Part shown: piece by piece, positions 48,601 through 57,211 of the stretch | Numbering within the stretch: position 1 is the stretch's first letter | Layout of the letters: every line of letters starts with the position of its first letter | Assembly (NCBI GenBank): GCA_002633005.1 | Contig: NMRA01000271.1 | Span: 17,588-79,587, forward strand | Direction: 5' to 3' | DNA: 62,000 nucleotides | From: Phoronis australis | Lineage: Eukaryota; Phoronida; Phoronidae | Notes under the pieces: model-generated | The model's database searches: none | What the model was told of the DNA's origin: nothing | What the model saw: only the letters and a program-made list of their open reading frames with translations | Made by a program: the position numbers and the translations under genes

Positions 48601-51600
48601 GGGATCGTTTCATGTAACGCCCCCAATTTAAGGATTAAGTCCCTAATTATTTTGATTGAATTAAGGGCTCAGTTTTTAGTGATGTTATTAGAAAGCGCCA
48701 TTAGTCAAAGAAGAGCAAATTCAAGAAAAATATGACATCTGTGCCTAAAGAACGAAACAAATACGAAAAAGATTTAAGGAATTTAGTTAAGTCCTTATTT
48801 GGGACTGTTTAATGCAACCGGCCACTGGTTCTTCTGTTGAGATTCAAAATATCTACCTTTCATTGAAAAAATCAGATCCAAATTTTACGCCTGGGTTTTT
48901 ATGTGGATCGCTATTGTCCTTAATTAAAACAAACACAAAATAATTATTTATATTTTTTATTATATTTTTGTTTATTTAGAAAAATAAAGCAAAATAAGAT
49001 AATAAAGAAATACATCTTAGCCAATCAAATACCGCCGTTTGTGTCTTGAAATGTCCGATATGCACAGGATGAGCACATAAAATTTTTAATAAAACATTCA
49101 TTAATTCATTTATATTTTTACCTTAGTCAGGCAGCGGATAATCTTTGCACAAACATTTCATCAGACTATACAGTTTGCATTGAAAGTTTTTGTTCCGCTA
49201 ACATAATAAAAGATTTTGTGCGTCTGGGTTTTTCATGGGTCATCCTAGGTTCATTCTTTGGCATCCAGTTTTTTGGGCTGTTGTACGATGTGTTAGCTAC
49301 AAAGTCTGTGTTTATCAAATCGAGCCTGGAGAGCTTGTTCCCTGCACAGTGGTCTCTTGTATAAAACTAATCTGGCGTCTTTTGTGGTAAGATGTAAACA
49401 TATGCATCTGGTCCATGCCATCGTGACAGAAAGAATTAAAATTGTTTCTGGAAGAGTTGTCAAATGTCACAGATTGCCTTAGTCCGGTAGCCATTTTAAT
49501 AGAAGTTTGAGGCAATGGGGTCTTCTGCGTAGAAAACTGATGCTTCGTGCCCTCGGCGAGTCCTGTTTTCTTCAGGAGATATCGACGAGACATGTTTCTC
49601 CGCGATTTCTTCGATACGCGCTGTTTGAACTTGGGACACTTGACAACTCGCTGGATTTCTTGTGAGCGCTCACATGGTCACATTCTATCGCACGGTCGAC
49701 CTTCTCCATATCGGACATGGTAATGACTTTCGACGTCTCCTGCAGCGATGGGCGCACTGAAAAGCATGTAAAAGACGTGTCAATTTATCGGGAAGCAATA
49801 ATGACGACGGCAATAAGTTTGATGACGACAATGGCGATGACGGCGATAGGTTGAAAAACTAAAACAGCGTGCCCATCTGTAATCTTCGCCATTTCAAGAT
49901 TCAACGTTATCTATCCAGGAATTGAAAAACACAGTGTCATAAAGTAGGCATACGAGAAAACGGTGAGGAAGAGGCACCACATAAACACACCTCCGTGCAT
50001 TTTACACATTTAAAGGTACAACACACGACTGCAGATTTGATTATAAGTTATGCATAGGGATTTTGCAGGTATTTTATGAAATACTTGGTTTCTAACCTGC
50101 AGGAATCGTCGTAGTCCATACACCATGTCGTCCATTACGGCAACCAACTGAAACACAAGCATAAAATCGTCAGTCTGAAAATGGTTCCGTTCGTTCGACG
50201 TAATATTGATGACCGCTTCAAACAGTGGCTAAACATTACTTTTGATGGGTGAACAGTTTTAAGTACTCATCCTCAGGGACGCAAGTAGGGGAATATTCTT
50301 GTAAACTGATAACGAGTCTTTCAGTTGATACCCAATGCTTTTTTTAAAAGGTTTAAAAGCGATTTCGCCTTTCAGATTTTTATTCTCACCATTCCATCCA
50401 GCGCTCCCCTTTTTAATTTATAATTTATAAACGGAGGATTTGACGAGGCTACCATGTGTGATCAATGTTGTCTTTATTTTTTCCAGCTGGGCGCAGATTT
50501 TGGCCCTTTTCTTTTGATGCGACCATTCTCCAGGGGGAGGTTTGGAGAGACGATTCCGGAAGTCTCTTGCTCCAAGGTGACCCAAGAGTGACAAAAACAT
50601 TCGTACCGTGCATTCTGCAGTTATATAAATTTCATGTCGAGTTGGCCGGAAAAAGACTTTTTCGTGAGGGACTAAACGCGAGAGATTATGTGAGTTTAAA
50701 ACTCCCGGATCCAACTATATAACTGCCTGGCTATGTGAATGCATGCTTGCACTCGCTATTAAACTAGTTATTCTGATGACAACGGCAAGATATGAGGTCC
50801 GCATGGAAGACCACGCCACGGTAGTAAGCTTTACTTCACATTGAATTTAGCGACAGTTTCCCACTTTTGTGCGAGAAAACGTCTTGTCATTTTGGAAAGA
50901 AAAATCAACAAAAGCACCACCGTAGAATATAATATGCTTTAAATACAATTCATATAAGTTGAAACAAAAAGTTTTTGACTGGCTAATTTGGTACATAAAC
51001 TTCGTTTTGTGTTTGCTATTGGAATACGAACAAACCTCCATGCTGTTCAAGCCTTGTTACAGAGATAAATTGATATTCATGAGCTCCTCAGCTTTTTAAA
51101 CAGAAAAATAATTCAAATCTATCAGTAAGATGTATATGAAAATTTTACCTGTATAAAATCGTGTTAAGGCTAATAACTCGAGCACATCCATCCGATGCAG
51201 TCAAATTGATCGGGAAGATACCAATCATACGTCCTGGGTTTGAGCCATGGCTTAGGGAAATGAATGATGTATCTCCTGTCCTTTGGTTTTGGCTTGAGTC
51301 GCGGGAAACATTTATAAAATTTGTTTTTGAACCTTTTCCATAGACTCGGTCTAGGCGGTGGCCATTCATCAATGTGTTTTAATCTTTCAAGCATCATCTC
51401 ATTAAATGCAAGGAATCTTTCATACTCAAGTTCTGATCGTGTTTTGGGGAGACTTTCCTCGCAAAAACTTTCAACGTCACTGCTGGACCGTCTGTTGGAA
51501 CAGTTGACTGTCGACTCAGTTCCGTTGTCGTCTGCCTCATTTGTTTCGTCGTCGTCTGCCTCATTTGTTTCGTCGTCGTCTGCCTCATTTGTTTCGTCGT

Positions 51601-54600
51601 CGCCTTTAATTGAGCTGACGGATTCACTGATAAAGCTTTGGATGGCAGCTGAATCTGATGACGAAGTCTTGCCTTCCGGCAATTCTTTGCACGAAACATC
51701 TTCCTCGGATGTCGCTGGTTCCACCGTAACTTCAGGTGAGCCCACTGATTCGGAAGATGAATTGCGCTCAGAGCGCGGCTGGACTTCTTCTTCATCAGCT
51801 TTGCCTTCGTTTGTTTCCGTTTCATCAGAGTTCTGCGATCCATCGCTCGAGAAGTGTTCAACGTTATGTTCCATTTTTCACTTTCAGCGCGTTCCCTCCG
51901 CTATATGCAAAGGGCCAATTGTGATGATGTCATCAAAACGTCATCAAAACCTCATTCTTACGTCTTTTATCCAGTTGAAAAAACAAATGCCAAATTTTAA
52001 ATAATAACATTAATTCGATTAATTTACTAAGAGTTTTAAAATTACTAAGCGCTCTGAAAATTATTACCAGAGTATTGACAAAACAGCCTAATCGTTTTCA
52101 ATTTTAATAGAAACATGCATTCTAGTGTCGAATACTCATAGAGCACAATGCAAAATAAGTCTTTTTGCTTACTCGTCCAGGATCTGGAAAGGTCATGGGG
52201 TCAAAAATAATGTAATGCCAATGAATCTTGTCAATCTCTCGTGTCACAAAATAGCGGAGTCTGTCGCGAGCCGACTTCACGCGTTCATATTCCGAGTTTG
52301 TCTGAGATCCGTAGCATTTACTTTTAATAATTTCTTGGAAACAGCGATCGGAGAATCTGGCAAAATACGCCGACCGCGCCGAAGGAGGGCACAGATGGCT
52401 AGTAACGACTAACCTTTTGCCCGAAGACACCCGTAAATTACGCAAAGTGACCTTTTTATGAATGGCAAGAGACGTCATCTACAGAAAGGACTGTAGGATG
52501 ACAATCCACCCATAGCCACCAGACGTAGGTGTGCGATCCTGTTTACTGAGATCACTTATTTCAAGCAGCCAAAAGTTCAGTTTATCACAGATAAGAGTAA
52601 ATGGGTCGCATCTATCCAATTGCAACGGCAAGCGGTACGGAGAAGACCATGATCTGCGATACACTTTATGGATTCTGCTTTTGGAGTCACAGTTTATAAT
52701 TTCATAGTGCTTGTGGGGTTTCCAAAATTAGCCGTCGTGTCAGCGAGTGCATTAAAAAAAGCTTAACATGTACATTTTCAGTCTGTCATAAGGCCACTCA
52801 CTTCTTTAAACCGCTTTCGGGGTACCAGTAAAAACTTGTCTAGCTTTACCAGTTGCAACCAATGAGCTATATACACAGTTATATTTATTTCATGGGTTGC
52901 AACCACTCAGTGACTAGTGACAGCCGGAAGCCTCTGATTCTCGCAGTGCCTTGTATGGAACATGACGTCCTTCATCCATGGATAATCCAAGAGGTTTGTC
53001 TTACATCCCACCGCACAGCAGTAGAAATTTCTTGGCATTATGATAGCAGGGAATATTTAAGAACGCTGTTTAGCAGTAGGTTAAAAGCTCCCATCCACAA
53101 TACATGGGAGCTGCACTAGGTGGCGCTGAACACCTGTCCACAAAAGACCTGACCGCCGTCTGGTGGGATAGTGAATTCCAATATGGCACAGCTATTTCGA
53201 AAATCAGCTATTCGGTCATGTGGTACATCGATTAAAACACATGATGTAGGGTAACGAGTTTCAAATGATAGTTGGTTTTGATGCTGTTTGGAAATAGCAG
53301 CCAAGTATCAAGGCATGACAAACGAATTTAAGAGCATTACGAAACACATCTATGGGCAGAGTGAGAGTAATTTCTTGGTTTATCCCTGCGTATAACTATT
53401 CTTTGTCGCTTGCTCGATGCTGGTTCACTGAATAAATGGCGAAAGAATATTTAAGTTTTTGTGAACGATGACAAGAAGCTTCACATCAACAAGCTGCTTT
53501 TCAGAATGGAGGGTAGTCCCTCCTTTCAAGGTGAGGTCAAGAACTTTTTGAACAACTCATGTACCTGGTTTGCGTAATGGATAACACTTTCCGCCCCGGC
53601 ATCTGCTTCCGACCTTGCACGAGCGTTCCTGTAAATGAAATTGCAAAATTTTCAGGGCTATACTAGTGCATCTACTCTGAAGAGCGGATACATAGGCCTG
53701 ACATATAGTATAATGAACGTTCTTTTAATCTAGTGCTAAGGCGATTGTGGTTTAATGTTAAAGATCATCTATGGGTCAACGTAAACGTTCTGCCACCTGC
53801 ACCGTCAAAATGCGGGTAAAAGTATTAAAAATTGTAGCGCTAAAACACATTGTACAATCTTGCATGCCAAAAGGGCGCTGGCACATCCCGTGCCCGAACT
53901 CTTAAAGTAGGGTTCTCTTAGCTCCTATTGGATTTTGCCGTGGATGCCATCTTAGTCATATTGAACACCGTTGACTGATACGTAATTCTCACTGCCCAAA
54001 GAAATGCTTGAAATTATACCTAGTTGTGTCGCGTTATCACTGGTTATAAGATTCAGATATTTGCTCGAAGCCACGCCCCCGCAAGAAAATGTTAACAGTA
54101 TCCAGTAGAGTTTACATATGCAGTACCTGCCAGACGTGTAGATGTCACACAACCTAGCGTTTTGGCAGGGAAACAGACACATTCCAGGCCTACTAAAGTT
54201 AACCTCGTTGAGATTTGTATTTACTTCAATGAAGAGATATGTTTCTCTTTGATTTTGCAACAGTCAAAATTCAAGTTCAGCCATACGCTGGTGTCTTCTA
54301 GGAAACACGAGATGATCAGCAGTTGGTAGTACTGTCAACGAAAATCATACCGCACATTTGTCTTCGGCCATGGTAGGCAAACATCGACCCTTGGAGCATT
54401 GCGTACCCACTGGGCAACGTTCAATCTGAAACACAAAAGGATCTTGCTGTTTCTCGTTTCACCACCTGACCTGTCGTTTTTTTTGCATTTATTTGTAAAT
54501 GTCGGCGAAATTAAGAAGCTGTACATTTCAAAAATCTCTTTAGCCAATACCCTCCTTTGGTTAAAAGTCGAAATATAATCTTTAGGAACGTTTGGCAGAT

Positions 54601-56059
54601 TTCAGTACTGAGGTATACTGTACTCCCTACGTAAATTTTATGTTCGTTATATGGGGGCCGGAGCCTTGTTATAGGTGAACTAAAGCCTATTATGTACCGT
54701 GTCTTTTTCTCAACGACCTTTTTGGACTTAATTGGAGGATTTTTTTGAGAAATTTGTGGTGCACTGGTTGAAATAAAAAATATTAGACCTGCATTTTGTA
54801 ATTGTCCGAAAAACACTAAAAATCAACGTGGACACTTACCTGTGACACAATCTGATTCATCATTTTCATTATCACGATCCACTTTTCAGGTAGGAATTTA
54901 TTTTCGTTGGCACAAAGTACGTCCGGATCATTTACGAGTTTTAAGACATTTGTTTAAAGAGTATTGCACCCAGATTTTGACTATTAATGAACATTAAAAT
55001 TTTTGAGACAAAACAATACTGCTCTATAGACTTTCGGCAATTCTGCACAGTTTGATTACATCTTACAAAACTTGGAAATGATAACTAGGCTTCCAGTGAA
55101 TTAATGAACACCAGTTCTGAGAGGTCACGCGTCTCGAGTAGCCGAATCTAGTTTGTAGCACATAAAGACGAGTTGTAGATGAACAGTGTTTTCACTGATC
55201 TTTCCAGGGAGTCGCTAATCACACGTGGCAGGTGAAAAGAGCAGTTTTGGGTACAATTACCACAACATGGTTTGGTATTCTTTCAGACGAATTTTCTAAA
55301 ATCGTGCGCTTAATTTAGTTCATTTTAAAAAATATTGATGTCAAGTTGAAACAACACGATTCGGTCATAAGTTTTGACTGGTCTGCCTTGAAATTCTGTT
55401 TAAGAAGTTTTTGACTAAAATAAAGTGGAAATAGTAAGCGTGTAGAATACCGCACAGGACATTGTGTCCGACCCCAAGGGCTCCATCACCCATATCCTAG
55501 GTTACTTTCTATTTTGTACTCCAGATTTCAACTCACCCCACAGTCATTTCCATCCTGTCTACAATCGGCGGCCATTAAGGTAGTCATCAAAGCTAGCTGA
55601 AAAGAATCACAAAAAGACTGGCCTGCGATATAAATTATTTAAAACAGAATAATGACAAAAAAGCTTCAGCTCAATGGGAAACGAAATTATTCGACTTTTA
55701 CAACGCAATGTGTTTACATCATTTACCAGTAGCTTGGATAATTTTATTAGAGCAAGATGAAAACTGCAGGTCCAAATACCGAGGCAGCATGTATTTTAAA
55801 ACTCAGGAATCATTTTAAAAAAATGTGGGTATGAGCGAATTGTCCCACATGGCCTTATTTACCATGTCAGCTTCTTGTCCTTTTTTGTTTCCAACTTTAA
55901 TGGGCTCGTTGGCCCGAACTAAGCAATCACTGTGCGTCAATGAAGTTAATTTTGGGCCAATGCGGCTGGGCGCGTTTTTAAAATTATCCCTGAAAACCAG
56001 TGAAAGCGTTTGGGTTTTACAGCAAATAAATGTCTCACCTCCAATATAAACATTTCCAT
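33491..56059 (-). CDS. Secreted WAP-domain protein, paralogue C (5 exons, ~122 aa, ~20-kb intron)
   Basis: Exons are 56059-56039 (MEMFILE), 55596-55537 (rest of signal peptide, ending DGNDCG), 54425-54351 (CPVGTQCSKGRCLP, ending DKCA), 53628-53565 (CKVGSRCRGGKCYP) and 33639-33491 (WAP and stop). Donor, acceptor and phase match A and B at every junction, and the final junction rebuilds Gly across the 20-kb gap. The WAP exon keeps all eight cysteines and ends shortly after CTEPDEF. The four upstream exons are secure. Joining them to the 33.6-kb exon is inference, because other ORFs and many transposons lie between. Confidence 0.65.
33753..33998 (+). repeat. GCGCACCCAG MITE copy
   Basis: It starts GCATGCGCGCACCCAGCC and shares internal sequence (CATTCGCCGAATTT, GCGGACCTTTTTGCCC) with the 20311 copy. 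The right terminus is cut at CGAGCCCC. It lies just upstream of the C WAP exon, within the inferred intron. Confidence 0.7.
34088..34720 (-). repeat. Old inverted copy of the CTCF-motif tandem repeat
   Basis: On the minus strand it carries GGAGATACAGCCATGGACGC, followed by a decayed CCACTAG-like motif, then further diverged monomers (an ACTAGTGGCC word near 34470). It is bounded at 34088 by the same CCACATATTTATA palindrome as the 23.5-kb array. Confidence 0.55.
35075..35220 (+). mobile_element. Element X, diverged fragment
   Basis: GGGCCAGATCTCATAG, an ACTTTGGGGGG run and AAAAAGTTCCCAC align in order with 37785-37910. It has the same orientation as that copy. Confidence 0.5.
35221..36365. 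other. Left part of a decayed transposon, no clear ORF
   Basis: A CTCF-core-like CCACTTGGTGGCGC lies at 35241. A short frame starts ATGGCTGCTCCCATGG at about 35313 but closes after 21 codons. No gene is supported. Confidence 0.3.
36366..36727 (+). pseudogene. Decayed transposon-type ORF
   Basis: One frame reads KDKDPVSYKPSTTDQHAIK up to a stop at 36453. A shifted frame then continues with KSDESTVFREVFLKF, IWTGNLKKRLLKLH and FNNSLAD. Both parts look protein-coding, so a single frameshift has broken the gene. A pyrimidine-rich acceptor precedes it at about 36320. The family is not recognised with certainty. Confidence 0.45.
36782..37108 (+). pseudogene. Cys-rich C-terminal tail of the same decayed transposon ORF
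   Basis: The frame is open from 36782 and carries INHGWLIGGGALQLK and then a cysteine-rich end (CKCKK, CCNAGSNCTETCSCENCSN). A C-x-C / G-x-x-C-T-x-x-C-x-C-x-x-C-x-N tail is common at the end of invertebrate transposon proteins. It probably belongs with the 36.4-kb ORF, but an in-frame stop separates them. Confidence 0.45.
37539..38045 (+). mobile_element. Element X, copy 2, split by a nested MITE
   Basis: ACATCGATGGGACCA at the left is mirrored by TGGTCCCATCGATGT at the right, giving inverted ends. The body from 37782 matches window positions 1-303 in reverse. A second inverted-repeat element occupies 37581-37782. Confidence 0.6.
37581..37782. repeat. MITE nested in element X
   Basis: ACCACCTAATCATACTCTTA and CTTATCAGACGA at the left are mirrored by TCGTCTGATAAGAG and TATGATTAGGTGGT at the right. 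About 200 bp, non-coding. The first copy of element X lacks it. Confidence 0.7.
38046..38228 (+). pseudogene. TTF/hAT-type zinc-finger leader exon, broken
   Basis: The frame reads RKKRSHQSITSFFKSKSNF (a PIP-box-like QSITSFF), an acidic linker, then FYQP-stop-LKKYAWLQYEEDG, closing at a GTAGGT donor-like site. The pattern 'FFxxx ... xxWLKKYxWLxY' is the usual lead-in to TTF-type zinc fingers of hAT/ZMYM-like transposon proteins. A stop stands where Trp is expected, so the copy is dead. Confidence 0.5.
38229..39698. other. No gene seen
   Basis: Short overlapping ORFs without recognised motifs. It could hold non-coding upstream sequence for the repeat exon that starts at 39699. Confidence 0.35.
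39699..40787 (+). CDS. Exon encoding 32-residue tandem repeats, interrupted by an assembly gap
   Basis: The acceptor CTTTACAG ends at 39698. The sequence CCAACAGGAGGAG follows, then a 416-base N gap (39715-40130), then six full and one partial 96-bp repeats. The consensus includes DQQESQEEQTWHDVPHAQE and QEHPVVERVN. The exon closes at a perfect GTAAGT donor (40788) in phase 1. The repeats are acidic, Gln/Glu-rich and carry an invariant TW(H/Y)(N/D)VPHA core. Longer reading frames on the other strand are by-products of the 96-bp periodicity (a multiple of three). Protein family not recognised. The host gene may be a transposon or a lineage-specific gene. Confidence 0.6.
39715..40130. other. 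Assembly gap (416 N)
   Basis: The run of N lies inside the 96-bp repeat array, probably because the repeat was not resolved. The number of repeats is therefore unknown. Confidence 0.95.
41396..41920. repeat. Imperfect inverted-repeat element
   Basis: GCCAGCTCGCAGGTATCAC at about 41397 is mirrored by GTGATACCTGCGTGCTGGC at about 41902. Flanking words on both sides (ACCTCGCTGGT and its inverse) extend the symmetry. Non-coding. Confidence 0.4.
42182..42437 (+). CDS. Terminal exon with basic linker and possible chromo-like end
   Basis: The acceptor TTGCTTCAG ends at 42181. The open frame reads NQQLCDFMDIVKPFTDSKKK, a Lys-rich stretch, then ELWIVKYVVSMHI and VLWETGLVTFEPYENL before a stop. The last part resembles the WxxxxVTWEPxxNL core of chromo-type folds, but the alignment is short. 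Its phase does not match the donor at 40787, so at least one more exon would be needed to link the two. Confidence 0.4.
42455..42600 (-). repeat. End fragment of the CTCF-motif repeat family
   Basis: CCACGTATTTATATGTGAG followed by ATTACCGTCATGTCTGTCC is the inverse of the end of the 23.5-kb array (GACGGCATAATGCG and the palindrome). A CAGCTCTATCTCCTTAACTG word (inverse of the AGGAGATA monomer word) follows. Confidence 0.55.
42601..44240. other. No gene seen
   Basis: AT-rich sequence with short ORFs and no recognised repeats. Confidence 0.35.
44241..44930 (-). pseudogene. KDZ-transposase-associated-like Cys/His exons
   Basis: Exon 44930-44774 (KVKIGRKRKLPILFTSTVV onwards) has clean AG and GTAAGT borders. 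Exon 44490-44241 reads VQAWDSVRDHML, then a cysteine/histidine cluster (WCQDCSHRAYFCSDCNIKHH, then QFH). This resembles the zinc-binding region found upstream of KDZ transposase domains. One expected Cys is replaced (TCVLR). The two exons do not join in frame, because the phase-1 join meets a stop after five codons. I therefore call it a decayed copy. No transposase core is seen nearby. Confidence 0.45.
44931..46358. other. No gene seen
   Basis: Includes a region at 45980-46210 open on the minus strand for 76 codons without recognisable motifs. No repeats noticed. Confidence 0.35.
46359..46763 (-). repeat. MITE family with GGTTGCATGAAACAGTCCC termini, copy 2
   Basis: The right end TTTGGGACTGTTTTATGCAA is clear and the left end is degraded (GTGCCCGGTTG). 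The interior matches copy 1 in reverse orientation. Confidence 0.65.
46826..46951. repeat. MITE with perfect 19-bp terminal inverted repeats
   Basis: GTTCAGTAACGCTAGGTCC at 46826-46844 is exactly complementary to 46933-46951. A half copy with the same right end (AAGCGTTACTGAAC) finishes at 60242. Confidence 0.8.
47175..47246. repeat. (CA)n microsatellite
   Basis: CA array with CACG and CATA variants. Confidence 0.9.
48405..48824 (-). repeat. MITE family with GGTTGCATGAAACAGTCCC termini, copy 3
   Basis: TGCTCGGTTGCATGAAAC at the left and TTTGGGACTGTTTAATGCAA at the right. The interior matches copy 2 in the same orientation. Confidence 0.75.
48825..51169. other. No well-supported gene
   Basis: AT-rich near 48930-49020. 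Exon-like minus-strand pieces at 50147-50097 (LVAVMDDMVYGLRRFLQ) and 49756-49572 have splice-like borders but do not join into a long frame. Confidence 0.3.
51170..51874 (-). CDS. Unrecognised intronless acidic/basic two-part protein (234 aa)
   Basis: One uninterrupted frame from ATG at 51874 in good context (AAAAATGG). Residues 1-140 are Ser/Glu/Asp-rich and probably disordered, with three perfect DETNEADD octapeptides near residues 92-116. The C-terminal ~65 residues are basic and aromatic, starting WPPPRPSLWKRFKNKFYKCF and ending YLPDQFDCIGWMCSSY. No signal peptide or membrane helix is seen. Length, codon use and the sharp composition switch support a real gene. It lies inside the inferred 20-kb intron of WAP gene C, on the same strand. 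Function unknown. Confidence 0.55.
   Translation of the reverse strand: MEHNVEHFSSDGSQNSDETETNEGKADEEEVQPRSERNSSSESVGSPEVTVEPATSEEDVSCKELPEGKTSSSDSAAIQSFISESVSSIKGDDETNEADDDETNEADDDETNEADDNGTESTVNCSNRRSSSDVESFCEESLPKTRSELEYERFLAFNEMMLERLKHIDEWPPPRPSLWKRFKNKFYKCFPRLKPKPKDRRYIIHFPKPWLKPRTYDWYLPDQFDCIGWMCSSY
52122..52478 (-). CDS. Unrecognised 118-aa ORF
   Basis: It starts MTSLAIHKKVTLRNL directly after a CTGTAG that is either an in-frame stop or a splice acceptor. The preceding frame is open for a further 61 codons. It includes FSDRCFQEIIKSK and WHYIIFDPMTFPDP. A donor-like GTAAGC lies just after FPDPGR, so the last 14 residues may be intronic. It looks like a coding remnant of unknown family. 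Confidence 0.35.
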   Translation of the reverse strand: MTSLAIHKKVTLRNLRVSSGKRLVVTSHLCPPSARSAYFARFSDRCFQEIIKSKCYGSQTNSEYERVKSARDRLRYFVTREIDKIHWHYIIFDPMTFPDPGRVSKKTYFALCSMSIRH

Positions 56060-57211
56060 ATTACCTAGTCTTGTCATACTTGGCTGCAGATCAACCTCTA
56101 AAGCACGGTGGACATTTTGCGACGGTATGTACGGCAGACGAACTTTAATTGAAAATGAAGCACCTGTGCGCATTCACATTACTAGCAAAATAACATCTGT
56201 CAAGACCGACGCTGCAGTTATTAGCTATTACACTAAGCGTCAAACAATCCCGCATATTGCTTGTGAAAGCATGATTAAAGCTTTAATGAGTGTCCTTTCC
56301 ACGATAAGACAATCGACACGTCATCAACATCAGGTGCTGCACGGGGCTAATACCAAACAGACTTGAATCTGGCGGGTGTTCGTATAATTGTGAGGTCCGG
56401 ACACATGCACCTTAACGATTTACCCGACGTACCGAATTTTCAGCACAACAGCTACATAAGGATGTTGTGACGTATTCGTAGCGCATGGCAGCGATAGCCT
56501 ACGATACCGATCCGCACAAAACTGAAATAGATGTCGTCACCGACGACACTAGTCTCATCTCGAATTACCCGCATATTATGACATTTATTCCTTTAAAGAA
56601 ATGCACTTTGGACAAATCCCAGAATAAGAAATGCCGTTCCCGGTGCTAGTGCGCTGACGTAGCCCTCGACGATATATAGTGTATAGTTGACGGCTGATCA
56701 AAGGTGCCTGTGCGTAGAACTATACGAAGTCAACAACCCGAGCTTATTGATCGAGCGTCACAACTCACAAAGCGAGCGATTAAAACAACGACATCATGGG
56801 TATATCCTGTGTTCAATTGCTAAACCTCTGAACACCCACTTATTCAATTACAATTCCTAAAAAAATTCCAAAGTCAGTTACACTCAGTATGTTTCATCAG
56901 CAGACAGGTCGGATACAGCCAGAAGACACTGCAACACTTCGTCAAAAATGTATGAAGGTCCATATTCCTGGCCACTGACTGGCAAGTAAGAAATTCCTAC
57001 TTGGACAAAAATGAGACAGATTGAATACCACTGAATTCAGACAATACTAGTCATTTCTCTAGAAACAATATCATCACTTTGTTGCTGACATTATCTATGC
57101 TCACTACAAAAGCTTAAATAATGAGCTCACATACAAATTGGTGTTGAACGCTTCAAGAATACTTTAAAAACAAGCTTTTTATCAAAAGTTTTTGTCCTGT
57201 AGAAGAAGAGG

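Noticed and set aside
49572-50147. Possible two-exon minus-strand gene (LVAVMDDMV... and RPSLQETSKV...)
   Set aside because: Borders look like splice sites, but the phase-0 join hits a stop after 23 codons and the longer frame needs a different phase. No homology is recognised.
50418-50722. Overlapping ~85-98 codon frames on both strands
   Set aside because: Neither has motifs, splice context or composition that favours coding.
55825-56366. Plus-strand frames overlapping the first exon of WAP gene C
   Set aside because: They are antisense to well-supported minus-strand exons and have no recognisable features.
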